The notes beneath the pieces are model-generated. The model worked only from the letters and a program-made list of their open reading frames with translations, ran no database searches and had not been told where the DNA came from. Made by a program: the position numbers and the translations under genes. Below are positions 28,293 through 37,531 of a stretch of 64,000 nt of DNA, piece after piece (the first letter of the stretch is position 1; each line of letters starts with the position of its first letter). Source of the DNA: Sphingomonas quercus (lineage in GTDB: Bacteria > Pseudomonadota > Alphaproteobacteria > Sphingomonadales > Sphingomonadaceae); the NCBI RefSeq assembly GCF_018863195.1, contig NZ_JAHKRT010000001.1, forward strand, positions 1 to 64,000, in the 5' to 3' direction.

Positions 28293-31097
28293 GTGAAAAG
28301 AGAGATGTTGCTCGGTGCGGCGGCGATCGCGCTGTTCGGTGGGGCCCAGGCGGTTGCGCAGACGAGCATTTCGCCGCCCAACAATGCGGGCGTCACCAGC
28401 CCGCGCGAAGCTTTCCCGGTAGAGCCGGGCAGCGATTACTATCTCGCCAATTACAGCGCCTATGAAGCCTATCTGAAGAAGATCGCCACCCAGTCCGACC
28501 GCATGAAGCTGGTCGACATCGGCAAGAGCGCCGAGGGGCGGACGCAGTGGATGGCGATCGTCTCCTCGCCCGAAAACCTCGCCAAGATGGACCAGTATCG
28601 CGGCATCGCCCAGCGACTGGCCAAGGCCGAGGGGCTGACCGACGAACAGGCCCACCAGCTCGCCAACGAAGGCAAGGCAGTGGTGTGGATCGACGCCGGC
28701 CTGCACGCCACCGAGGTGATCACGGCGCAGAGCCAGATCCACGTCCTCTACCGCATGCTGACCTACAACGATGCCGAGACGAAGCGCATCCTCGACAATG
28801 TCATCATCCTGTTCGGGCATGACAATCCGGACGGCATGCAGCTTGTCGCCGACTGGTACATGCAGAAGGCGGACGAGAAGAAGCGCGAATACAACTACAT
28901 CCCGCGCCTGTATCAGAAGTATATCGGCCACGATAACAACCGTGACTCATTCATGGCGCAGATGCCGGAGACGGAGAACGTCAACAGGCAGCTGTTCCGT
29001 GTCTGGTATCCGCAGATCATCTTCAACCAGCACCAGACCGGCCCGGCGGGCATGGTGGTGTTCGTTCCGCCGTTCCGCGATCCGTTCAACTACAACTATG
29101 ATCCTCTGCTCGTCACCGAGCTGGACGAAGTCGGCGCGACGATCCACAGCCGCCTGATCGGCGAGGGCAAGCCCGGCTCCGGCATGCGCAGCGCCGCCAA
29201 CTACTCCACCTGGCATAACGGGATGGAACGCTCCATCTCCTATTTCCACAATTCGATCGGCCTGTTGACCGAGATCATCGGCGGGCCGACGCCGCAGAAG
29301 ATCCCGCTCATCCCCGACACGCAGCTGCCCAAGGGCGACGAGCCGATGCCGGTGGCACCCGGCGCGTGGCATCAGAGCCAGAGCCTGGAATATCAATGGT
29401 CGATGGATCGCGCGGTGCTCGATTATGCGGCGCGCAACCGCGAACGGCTGCTGTTCAACATCTATCGCATGGGCGCCAACGGCATCGCCCGCGGCAATCG
29501 CGACAGCTGGACGATCGAGCCCAACGACATCGATGCGCTGAAGGAAGCCGCCAAGGCTCGCCAGGCTCCGTCCGCGGCCTCGGAGCCGAGCTATGATCCG
29601 CGCCAGCGCAACGCCGTCGACCCCGCGCTCTACGAGACCGTGCTGCACGATCCCGCCAAGCGCGATCCGCGCGGCTATGTCATCCCGCTCGACGCCCAGC
29701 GCGACCTGCCGACCACGATCACCTTCCTCAACACCCTGATCAAGACCGGCGTCGACGTGCTGCGCGCCACCCAGCCCTTCACGGCAGGCGGCAAGACCTA
29801 TCCGGCCGGCTCCTTCGTGGTGAAGACGGCACAGGCCTATCGTCCGCACGTCCTCGACATGTTCGAGCCGCAGAACCACCCGAACAATCTCGAATATCCC
29901 GGCGGCCCGCCCAAGGCGCCCTACGACATCACCGGCTACAACCTCTCCTACCAGATGGGCATCGGCTATGATCGCATTCTCGAGGGATTCGACGGCCAGT
30001 TCGAGAAGGTGCCCGATCTGCTGACGGCGCCGGCCGGCCATGTCATCGGCACCGGCAAGGCCGGATGGCTGCTCCGCCACGAGGCAAACAACAACTTCAT
30101 CCTCACCAATCGCCTGCTGAAGGCCGGCGTGAAGGTGGCGTGGCTGAAGGAGCCGACCAGCGCCGAGGGCAAGCAGTTCGGCGCCGGCGCGGTATGGGTG
30201 CCGGCTTCGGCCGCCGCGCAGAAGATCATCGCCACCAGCACGCAACAGCTTGGCGTCGACGCCTATGCCGTCGCCGCCAGGCCGAGCGGCGCGGCGATGC
30301 CGCTCAAGCCGGTCCGCGTCGGGCTGGTCGATCAATATGGCGGCGTGATCCCGTCCGGCTGGATCCGCTGGCTGCTCGAGCAATATGAGTTCCCGTTCAA
30401 GGTCGTCTATCCGCAGGAACTCGACGCCGGGAAGCTCAACGCCAAATATGACGTGCTCGTCTTCGCCGACGAAACGGTGCCGCCGTCCAACGATAGCCCC
30501 TATCGCGGCCGCACCCCGAACCAGCCCAAGCCGGAGGATATCCCGGCCGAGTTCCGGTCGTGGCTCGGCGTTATCAGCGACGCCAGGACGGTGCCGCAGC
30601 TCTCCGCCTTCGCCAAGGCGGGCGGCACGATCGTGACGATCGGCAGCGCCAATCGGCTCGGGCCGCTGCTCGGCGCGCCGGTGCAGCCGGCGCTCGTGCG
30701 CATGGTGAACGGCAAGCCGGCGCCGCTCGACACCAAGGAATTCTATATTCCTGGCGCGCTGATCCGGGCGGATGTCGATCCGAACCAGCCGCTCGCCTAT
30801 GGCGTGCCGGACAAGGTCGACATGTTCTTCGACCACAGCCAGTCGTTCAACATCGCCGCCGGCAGCCCGACGGCGAAGCGCGTGTCCTGGTATTCGGACG
30901 CGAAGCCGCTGCGCAGCGGCTGGGCGATGGGTCAGGAAAAGTTGCAGGGAACGACCGCGATCGTCGATGTCGATCTCGGCAAGGGCAAGCTGTTCGTGGT
31001 CGGCCCGGAGGTGACGCAGCGCGCCCAGCCCTATGTCACCTTCAAATTCCTGTTCAACGGCCTGCTCTACGGCCCGGCCGAGGCCGCCGCTCGTTAA
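28293..31097 (+). CDS. Secreted M14-family metallocarboxypeptidase
   Basis: A 934-aa exported zinc peptidase. It starts at a GTG (28293) preceded by AGGGGG. The signal peptide runs MLLGAAAIALFGGAQAVAQ. The M14 zinc ligands are H138 and E141 (LHATEV) and H247 (NQHQTGP). The N-terminal domain contains DIGKSAEGRTQW and HDNPDGM. The long C-terminal half has a glutamine-amidotransferase-like or accessory fold and is typical of the large sphingomonad M14 proteins. A strong terminator ends the gene. The TonB receptor and M20 amidohydrolase that follow suggest a peptide-use locus. Confidence 0.92.
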   Translation: MKREMLLGAAAIALFGGAQAVAQTSISPPNNAGVTSPREAFPVEPGSDYYLANYSAYEAYLKKIATQSDRMKLVDIGKSAEGRTQWMAIVSSPENLAKMDQYRGIAQRLAKAEGLTDEQAHQLANEGKAVVWIDAGLHATEVITAQSQIHVLYRMLTYNDAETKRILDNVIILFGHDNPDGMQLVADWYMQKADEKKREYNYIPRLYQKYIGHDNNRDSFMAQMPETENVNRQLFRVWYPQIIFNQHQTGPAGMVVFVPPFRDPFNYNYDPLLVTELDEVGATIHSRLIGEGKPGSGMRSAANYSTWHNGMERSISYFHNSIGLLTEIIGGPTPQKIPLIPDTQLPKGDEPMPVAPGAWHQSQSLEYQWSMDRAVLDYAARNRERLLFNIYRMGANGIARGNRDSWTIEPNDIDALKEAAKARQAPSAASEPSYDPRQRNAVDPALYETVLHDPAKRDPRGYVIPLDAQRDLPTTITFLNTLIKTGVDVLRATQPFTAGGKTYPAGSFVVKTAQAYRPHVLDMFEPQNHPNNLEYPGGPPKAPYDITGYNLSYQMGIGYDRILEGFDGQFEKVPDLLTAPAGHVIGTGKAGWLLRHEANNNFILTNRLLKAGVKVAWLKEPTSAEGKQFGAGAVWVPASAAAQKIIATSTQQLGVDAYAVAARPSGAAMPLKPVRVGLVDQYGGVIPSGWIRWLLEQYEFPFKVVYPQELDAGKLNAKYDVLVFADETVPPSNDSPYRGRTPNQPKPEDIPAEFRSWLGVISDARTVPQLSAFAKAGGTIVTIGSANRLGPLLGAPVQPALVRMVNGKPAPLDTKEFYIPGALIRADVDPNQPLAYGVPDKVDMFFDHSQSFNIAAGSPTAKRVSWYSDAKPLRSGWAMGQEKLQGTTAIVDVDLGKGKLFVVGPEVTQRAQPYVTFKFLFNGLLYGPAEAAAR

Positions 31098-31127
31098 GCC
31101 TCTGTACCAATAAAGTTCCCCCCAGGG

Positions 31128-31159
31128 GCCGGGATGGTGACATCCCGGCTCTTTTTTTT
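31128..31159 (+). terminator. Strong intrinsic terminator after the M14 gene
   Basis: A 9-bp perfect stem (GCCGGGATG/CATCCCGGC) with a GTGA loop is followed by TC and eight T residues. Confidence 0.92.
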
Positions 31160-31249
31160 GCGCTGCGTCGTGAGGGGGTGGCGCAGGCGCGCGTCTTTCC
31201 TGTCGAGCCCGTCCGCCAAGGACGGCCGATCTCAACAGGGGGACAGACA

Positions 31250-34200
31250 ATGGCGACGCGCTCCGCAATTCACTGGCTGCTGGTCGGGAGCTGCGCCTGC
31301 AGCGCGCTCGCCAGCGGCATGGCACAGGCCCAGACCGCCGGCGAGGTCGCGCCCGAGGCGCCGCCGGCCGGCCGCGAGGAGATCGTGGTCACCGGCTCGC
31401 GCATCGCGCGGCCCGACTATGTCTCGAACAGCCCGATCGTTTCGGTCGGCTCGGAGGCGATCCAGAATTCCGGCCAGATCACCATCGAGCGGTCGCTGAC
31501 CCAGATGCCGCAATTCTCCGGGTCCTTCGGCCAGTCCAACGGCGGCAGCACCTCGACCGGCCTCAACGGCGGTCAGTCCTACGCGTCGCTGCGCGGCCTC
31601 GGCCCCAAGCGCACGCTGCTGCTGCTCGACGGCCGCCGGCTGCAGCCGTCCAACCCGGATGGCTCGGTCGATCTCAACATCATCCCGGAGGCGCTGATTG
31701 AGAATGTCGAGGTGATCACCGGCGGCGCCTCGACCACCTATGGCTCCGACGCGACCGCCGGCGTCGTCAATTTCCGCCTCAAGCGCAAGTTCGACGGCGT
31801 CGAGCTGAACAGCCAATATGGCGTCAGCGACTATGGCGACGGCCAGTCGTTCCGCATCACCGGCACGGTCGGCGGCGAGTTCGCGGATGGCAAGGGCAGC
31901 GCCGTGCTGTCCGTGGACTATACCGATCGCGGTCGGGCCTATCAGAAGAAGCGGCCTTACTACCTTGCGCGCAGCAACGTTCCCGGCACCGCCACCCTCC
32001 CCCAGGGCACGGCGCTGTTCGGCGGCAACACCCCGACGCTGGCGTCCGTCAACGCGCTCTTCCAGGGCAAATATGGCACCGCCGCCCTGCCCGGCAGCGC
32101 CGCCGGCCGCTACACCGCGCAGCTCGGTTTCAACACGGACGGCTCGCTGTTCAGCACCGTCAACGTGCCCGTGCTCAATTTCCGTGATCCGGAATCGGAC
32201 CTGGCCTACATCGTGACCAGCAGCCCGGGCAGCCAGCAGATCAATTTCGGCTTCACCGGCAGCTCCATCCAGTCGAACCTGAAGCGCTACAATATCTTCG
32301 GCAAGACGGAGTATGAGCTCAGCGATCACCTGAAGGTCTTCGCTCAGGTCACCTATACCAGCTACAGCTCGGTCGGACTTTCCAATCCGACGCTGGCGTC
32401 CAACGTCTACGGCCTGTCCGTGCCGGTGACCAATCCCTTCATCCCGGCCGACTTCAGGCCGATCCTCGCGTCGCGCGCCGATCCGAACGCAGACTTCAGC
32501 TTCTACAAGGCGTTCAACCTGCTCGGGCCGCGCTATCAGGGCTATGAGTACAACGTCTACCAGATCACCACCGGCGCCTCCGGCGACATCGGCGTGAAGG
32601 ACTGGACCTGGGACCTGTACGGCAGCGTCAGCCAGGCGAAGTTCGAGAACTGGCAGACCGGCGGCGCCAGCTTCCAGGCGCTGCACGACCTGCTCTACAG
32701 CCCCAATGGCGGCACAAGCCTGTGCGCGGGCGGCTTCAACCCGTTCGGCGACCGGACGCCCTCGCAGGCCTGCGTCGACTATATTTCCCGTCGCACGCTC
32801 AACACCAACGAGCTGCGGCAGCGCACGGTGGAAGGCAACATCCAGGGCGAGCTGTTCAAGGGCTGGGCGGGCCCGGTCCGCTTTGCGGTGGGCGCCGATT
32901 ATCGCTACAACAGCTACGGCTTCCAACCGGACTCCGCCTTCTCGCTGCCGAACGGGACCAGCGACATCGTCGGCTACAGCGTGCTGCTGGCCGCCCGGGG
33001 CAAGGTCAGCACCAAGGAAATCTACGGCGAGCTGCTGTTCCCCGTGGCGAAGGACCTGCCGCTGGTCCAGGAACTCAACCTCGACCTTGGCGCGCGCTAT
33101 TCGGATTACAGCTCGGTCGGCGGCGTCGCCACCTACAAGGCCGATCTCGACTGGCGGGTGTTCGAGCCGCTGCGGCTGCGCGGCGGCTATAACCGCGCCA
33201 TCCGCACGCCGAGCGTGGGCGAGCTGTACGCGCCCGTATCCACCGGCAGCGTCGGCATCGGCGCGCCGAACCGCAGCAACAATAGCGGCGATCCCTGCGA
33301 CACCCGCTCCTCCTATCGGCAGGGCGCGAACAGCGCCAAGGTGCAGGCGATCTGCCTGGCGCAGGGCATGCCCGCCTCGCTGGTCGGCACCTATGCGCTC
33401 GGCACCTCGCAGGTGTTCGCGCTGACCGGCGGCAACCCGGAGCTTGAGGAAGAGACGGCCGACACCTTCTCGGCCGGAGCCGTGATCACATCCCCGTTCA
33501 GCTCGCCATTGTTCCGCCGCATGTCGCTGTCGGTCGACTGGTACAAGATCAAGGTCAAGGGCGCGATCGGCCCGTTGTCGATCTCTCAGGCCTTCCAGTT
33601 CTGCTTCAACGCCGACGGCAGCAACCCGACCTATGATCCGAACAATTATTATTGCGGCCTCGTCGGGCGGCGTAATCCGTCGACCGGCGTGCCGGTCAAT
33701 CCCAGCCAGCCGCTGCTCAACCTCGGCAAGTTCGACGTCAGCGGCGTCGACGTGCAGTTCGACTGGCAGGTCGATCTCGATGACCTCGGTCTCGGCAATG
33801 CCGGCAAGCTCTCGCTCAACACCGCCGTCAGCTATCTCGACAAGTTTGCATCGCAGGCGCTGCCCGGCGCCCCGACCTATGATTATGCCGGGACGATCGG
33901 ATTCAGCATCGATACGGCCGGCGGCATCGCCCATCCGCGCTGGAAGTCGATCACGGCCCTGTCCTGGTCGAAGGGCCCCGCGACGCTCGGCTTCCGCTGG
34001 CGCTTCATCGACAAGATGAAGTCGAACCAGTCGGTCACCTCGGCGACCAGTACGCTGCGCGGTATCAACGCCTATAACGTGTTCGACCTCAACGCCCGCC
34101 TCGACCTGCCGTGGAATGGCGAGCTGCGCCTGGCCATCACCAATCTGTTCAACAAGACCCCGCCCCAGAATGGTGACGAAGCCGGCAATTTCGACTCCCA

Positions 34201-34255
34201 GAATTACGACACGATCGGGCGTTATTTCTCCTTCGGCATCAGCCAGCGCTTCTGA
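31250..34255 (+). CDS. TonB-dependent outer-membrane receptor
   Basis: A 1001-aa receptor. After a signal peptide (to about AQAQ) comes a TonB box (EEIVVTGSRIA) and the plug (LRGLGPKRTLLLLDGRR, VEVITGGASTTYGSDATAGV). A large barrel ends FGISQRF. AGGGGGACAG before the ATG fixes the start at 31250; the reading frame is open for about 690 bases upstream but that part is M14 coding in another frame. The receptor lies between a secreted peptidase and a secreted M20 amidohydrolase, so peptides or acyl amino acids are likely substrates. It is related in plug sequence to the receptor at 165-3155. Confidence 0.94.
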   Translation: MATRSAIHWLLVGSCACSALASGMAQAQTAGEVAPEAPPAGREEIVVTGSRIARPDYVSNSPIVSVGSEAIQNSGQITIERSLTQMPQFSGSFGQSNGGSTSTGLNGGQSYASLRGLGPKRTLLLLDGRRLQPSNPDGSVDLNIIPEALIENVEVITGGASTTYGSDATAGVVNFRLKRKFDGVELNSQYGVSDYGDGQSFRITGTVGGEFADGKGSAVLSVDYTDRGRAYQKKRPYYLARSNVPGTATLPQGTALFGGNTPTLASVNALFQGKYGTAALPGSAAGRYTAQLGFNTDGSLFSTVNVPVLNFRDPESDLAYIVTSSPGSQQINFGFTGSSIQSNLKRYNIFGKTEYELSDHLKVFAQVTYTSYSSVGLSNPTLASNVYGLSVPVTNPFIPADFRPILASRADPNADFSFYKAFNLLGPRYQGYEYNVYQITTGASGDIGVKDWTWDLYGSVSQAKFENWQTGGASFQALHDLLYSPNGGTSLCAGGFNPFGDRTPSQACVDYISRRTLNTNELRQRTVEGNIQGELFKGWAGPVRFAVGADYRYNSYGFQPDSAFSLPNGTSDIVGYSVLLAARGKVSTKEIYGELLFPVAKDLPLVQELNLDLGARYSDYSSVGGVATYKADLDWRVFEPLRLRGGYNRAIRTPSVGELYAPVSTGSVGIGAPNRSNNSGDPCDTRSSYRQGANSAKVQAICLAQGMPASLVGTYALGTSQVFALTGGNPELEEETADTFSAGAVITSPFSSPLFRRMSLSVDWYKIKVKGAIGPLSISQAFQFCFNADGSNPTYDPNNYYCGLVGRRNPSTGVPVNPSQPLLNLGKFDVSGVDVQFDWQVDLDDLGLGNAGKLSLNTAVSYLDKFASQALPGAPTYDYAGTIGFSIDTAGGIAHPRWKSITALSWSKGPATLGFRWRFIDKMKSNQSVTSATSTLRGINAYNVFDLNARLDLPWNGELRLAITNLFNKTPPQNGDEAGNFDSQNYDTIGRYFSFGISQRF

Positions 34256-34274
34256 CCACCGGCGGAGGACGATC

Positions 34275-35738
34275 ATGCATAACGCCTTCACATTCGGGCT
34301 GGCCGCGACCCTCGTCGCGGCCAGCCCCGGCTGGGCCAGGGAATTGACGCCGCCCGACCAGACGCAGCTGCTCGGCACGATCGACCGCGATTCCGCGGTA
34401 CTCGGCGACACTGCCCTGCAAATCTGGAAGTTCGCCGAGCTCGGCTATCTCGAAACGCAGAGTTCCGCCTTGCTGCAAAGCCGGCTGAAGGAGGCCGGCT
34501 TCCAGATGAAGACCGGCATCGCCGGCGAGCCCACCGCCTTCCTCGCCAGCTATCGCAACGGCAGTGGCGGCCCGGTGATTGCCGTGCTGGCGGAGTTCGA
34601 TGCGCTGCCGGGCCTCGCCCAGGCGGCGGTGCCGACGCGCCAGCCGCTGAACCAGGCGGCCGGCCATGGCTGCGGCCATAACCTGTTCGGATCAGCGTCC
34701 ACCTACGCGGCCATCGCCGTCAAGGAATGGATGATCCGCAACAATATCAAGGGCGAAATTCGCCTCTATGGCACGCCCGCGGAGGAAGGCGGATCGGGCA
34801 AGGCCTACATGGCGCGCGACGGGCTGTTCAACGATGTCGACATCGCGCTGCACTGGCATCCCGGCAATGCCAACTCGGCCGCGCAAGGCCCGAGCATGGC
34901 CAATATCAGCGGCAAGTTCCGGTTCCACGGCAAATCCTCACACGCCGCGGCGGCGCCGGACAAGGGCCGCTCCGCACTCGACGCCGTCGAGGCGATGGAC
35001 GCGATGGTCAATCTGATGCGGGAGCATATTCCGGATCGAACCCGCATCCATTACGTCATCACCAACGGCGGCAAGGCTCCCAACGTCGTGCCCGACGAGG
35101 CCGAGGTATATTACTATGTACGGCAGACCGATCCGCAGATCGTCATTTCGGTGATGGACTGGGTGAAGCAGGCCGCTGCCGGCGCGGCCATGGGCACCCA
35201 GACCAAGGTCGATTTCGAACAGACCGGCGGCGTCTACAGCCTGCTTCCCAACGAAGCGCTGATGCATGTCATGGACCGCAATCTCCATCGCGTCGGCGGC
35301 ATCAGCTGGACGCCGGAGGAGCAGGCATTCGGCGCGGAGATTCAGAAGAGCTTCACCGGCCAGGCGCCGCCTCTCTCCAGCGTCGGCGAAATCCAGCCGG
35401 CCGTGATCGGCAGCGAGGGGGCCGCATCCACCGACGTCGCCGATGTGAGCTGGGTGGTGCCGACCGTCGGGCTTTCCACCGCCACCTTCGTCCCCGGCTC
35501 GGCCGGCCATAGCTGGCAGAATGCGGCGGCGGCGGGGATGAGCATCGGCGTTAAGGGCGCCATTCTCGCGGCCAAGACCCTGTCGCTGACGGCCGCCGAG
35601 CTGTTTCGCAGCCCGGAGGAGATCAGCGCGGCCAAGGCCGAGTTTGCCAGGCGGCGCGGCGCGGGCTTCCAGTACAAGTCGCTGGTCGGCGACCGCAAGC
35701 CGCCGCTCGACTATCGCAAATCCACCAGCGTGGAATAG
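34275..35738 (+). CDS. Secreted M20-family amidohydrolase
   Basis: A 487-aa zinc amidohydrolase with a signal peptide (MHNAFTFGLAATLVAASPGW). Metal-site residues lie in HGCGHN (131-136), TPAEEGGSGK and HWHPG. It matches the AbgB-like subgroup that splits p-aminobenzoyl-glutamate or related aminoacyl amides. GGCGGAGGAC precedes the ATG, 19 bases after the receptor stop, so the two are an operon. The protein would act in the periplasm on material brought in by the receptor. The exact amide is not known. Confidence 0.92.
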   Translation: MHNAFTFGLAATLVAASPGWARELTPPDQTQLLGTIDRDSAVLGDTALQIWKFAELGYLETQSSALLQSRLKEAGFQMKTGIAGEPTAFLASYRNGSGGPVIAVLAEFDALPGLAQAAVPTRQPLNQAAGHGCGHNLFGSASTYAAIAVKEWMIRNNIKGEIRLYGTPAEEGGSGKAYMARDGLFNDVDIALHWHPGNANSAAQGPSMANISGKFRFHGKSSHAAAAPDKGRSALDAVEAMDAMVNLMREHIPDRTRIHYVITNGGKAPNVVPDEAEVYYYVRQTDPQIVISVMDWVKQAAAGAAMGTQTKVDFEQTGGVYSLLPNEALMHVMDRNLHRVGGISWTPEEQAFGAEIQKSFTGQAPPLSSVGEIQPAVIGSEGAASTDVADVSWVVPTVGLSTATFVPGSAGHSWQNAAAAGMSIGVKGAILAAKTLSLTAAELFRSPEEISAAKAEFARRRGAGFQYKSLVGDRKPPLDYRKSTSVE

Positions 35739-35755
35739 TCCCCCGCGCCTGGTGG

Positions 35756-35792
35756 TCCGGCCGCCCCCTCGACGCTCCGGGGGGCGGCCGGA
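35756..35792. terminator. Bidirectional hairpin between convergent genes
   Basis: A perfect 12-bp GC-rich stem (35756-35767 with 35781-35792) lies 17 bases past the M20 stop and 6 bases past the fecR stop. It can serve both convergent genes, although neither side has a clear U-tract. Confidence 0.6.
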
Positions 35793-35798
35793 GCCGCT

Positions 35799-36797
35799 TC
35801 AATATTGGGCGAGCACCAGTTCGTGGTCATCCTGATGCGCGATGCGGGCAATGCGATAGCTCTCCAGCGCCGAGGCCAGCGCGTCGCCGTCCGTCGTATT
35901 GAGCACCCCGCTGAACGGCACGTTGGCGAGCGTCGCGTCCCGAAGCACGATCTGCCGCGCGGAATAGCGGTTCATCTCCGCCACCACCTTGCCCAGCGGC
36001 TCGGCATTGAAGCTGATCCGGCCCTCCAGCCAGCCCATCGCATCCTCGGCGTGATCGGCCGTCACCCGCACACCCGTCGCATCCGCCTCCAGCGTCGCGC
36101 CGCGGTGCAGGATGGTGGACCGGCGCGCGGCCGGGGTGTCCACCTTCACGGTGCCCTCGGTGAGCGCGACGCGAAAGCGCTGCGGCGCCAGCCGCACCGA
36201 AAATGCGGTGCCCAGCGCCATCACCCGGTTGCCGGCGCCCGAGACGATGAACGGATGGGCGCGATCCTTGGCGACCCGGAAAAAGGCCTCGCCCCGCACC
36301 AGCTCGACGCGGCGCTCGGCGCCCCATTGCGGCAGGCGGACGAGGCTTGCGGTGTTGAGGGTGACGCGCGATCCATCGGCGAGCTTCACGGTCAGCCGCT
36401 CGCCCACCGCGGTGCGATATTCCTTTGCCGCGGCAACCAGGGTGCGGTCCGGTTGCGGCGACGGGCGGCGTACCGCGAAGAACGCGCCGCCGACAACCAG
36501 CGCAAGCAGGGCGATCGCCGCTGCCATCGCCATCCAGTTGAAGTTCGTCTCACGCGCCGGCGCCGCCATGGCCAGCGCCTCCGCCCGCATCGCGCGAAGC
36601 TCGGCATCGTCGGCCGCGGCATCCAGCCTGTCGGCGATCGTGGTCAGCGCATCCCAGGCGCGGCGATGTTCCGGCGCGGCCGCGTGCCAGCGGGCGAAGT
36701 CGTCCCGCGCCGCCAGCCCGGCATCGTCCGCATGGAGGCGGGCATACCACGCCGCTGCCTCGGCATCGGCGTCCTTGTTCGCCTTGATGTCGGTCAT
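35799..36797 (-). CDS. fecR: FecR-type inner-membrane anti-sigma/sigma regulator
   Basis: A 332-aa regulator. The cytoplasmic N-terminal domain (AAAWYARLHADD, FARWHAAAPEHRRAWDAL) is DUF4880-like. One membrane helix follows at about residues 88-108, then the periplasmic FecR domain (GERLTVKLADGSRVTLNTAS, VELVRGEAFFRVAKD) and a C-terminal STN-like part (ISFNAEPLGKVVAEMNRYS). Family members pass a signal from an STN-carrying TonB receptor to an ECF sigma factor. The ATG overlaps the sigma stop by 4 bases, so the two are one operon. Confidence 0.94.
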   Translation of the reverse strand: MTDIKANKDADAEAAAWYARLHADDAGLAARDDFARWHAAAPEHRRAWDALTTIADRLDAAADDAELRAMRAEALAMAAPARETNFNWMAMAAAIALLALVVGGAFFAVRRPSPQPDRTLVAAAKEYRTAVGERLTVKLADGSRVTLNTASLVRLPQWGAERRVELVRGEAFFRVAKDRAHPFIVSGAGNRVMALGTAFSVRLAPQRFRVALTEGTVKVDTPAARRSTILHRGATLEADATGVRVTADHAEDAMGWLEGRISFNAEPLGKVVAEMNRYSARQIVLRDATLANVPFSGVLNTTDGDALASALESYRIARIAHQDDHELVLAQY

Positions 36798-37315
36798 TCG
36801 CCTGCGCGCGCTGCGAGATGGCGGATCGCCTTCATGATATGCTTTTCGACGGCACTCACAGAGATCCCCAAATGACGGGCGATCCCGCCGTAACTCATCT
36901 CTTCGAAGCGATGAAGAACAAATATCTGCCGCGTGCGGTCGGGCAGCTCCTTCAGGGCCGCGATCAGGAGGGCGAGCTGTTGCTTGCCCTCGAGCACCCG
37001 GGCCGGCGAGATTTCCTCGACCGGATGATCGGGTTCCTCCAGCGGGCTGTGCTGGGAGCGCCGGCGCACCTGATCGCGCCGCCCGCGATCGGTGAGCACG
37101 CTGTGCGCGACCTGGAACAGATAGCCCTCGAAATTGCCGATACCCATCTCGCTGCGGCGCACCTGCATGCGCAGCACGACTTCCTGCACCATGTCGTCCA
37201 CATCGCACGGCGCCACGCGCTTGACGAAGAAAGCGCGCAGCCCGCCGAGATAATGGACGACGTCGCTGGCCGGCTTCCGATCAAGCGGAATTTCGGCGCG
37301 GCTGGACGTGAACAT
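36794..37315 (-). CDS. fecI: FecI-type ECF sigma factor
   Basis: A 173-aa ECF sigma factor with region 2 (CDVDDMVQEVVLRMQVRR) and region 4 helix-turn-helix (LPDRTRQIFVLHRFEEMSYG, then IARHLGISVSAVEKHIMKAI). AAAAGGGG lies before the ATG. It should drive the divergent TonB receptor gene at 37532 when FecR is signalled. It differs from the SigF type that would pair with NrsF, so it is not an obvious partner for the stress-island promoters. Confidence 0.94.
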   Translation of the reverse strand: MFTSSRAEIPLDRKPASDVVHYLGGLRAFFVKRVAPCDVDDMVQEVVLRMQVRRSEMGIGNFEGYLFQVAHSVLTDRGRRDQVRRRSQHSPLEEPDHPVEEISPARVLEGKQQLALLIAALKELPDRTRQIFVLHRFEEMSYGGIARHLGISVSAVEKHIMKAIRHLAARAGE

Positions 37316-37531
37316 ACCCCTTTTGTCCCCCTGTCTGTTCCGATCCTGCGGGGATTTATTATTTTTGTAACCGACTATGTTGCTTCGCTGCCGTCAAGCG
37401 TGGAAACTGTTACGGTGGAGCCGTCGCAGAAGCGGCCTGCTGAGTGTGCCCGGCACGACACAGAAAGGACGAGGCTGGGCATCGCCATTCCCGGCCGGCG
37501 CCGCATATTCGCGTGCCACCCGGCCCGCCCG

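Noticed and set aside
30560-31249. Upstream extension of the second TonB receptor frame
   Set aside because: This part is the M14 peptidase gene read in another frame; the signal peptide and ribosome site place the receptor start at 31250.
37360-37400. GTAACC near 37370 as a sixth ECF-type promoter
   Set aside because: The base tract 16 bases downstream is not CGTA or close to it, so the spacing rule is not met.
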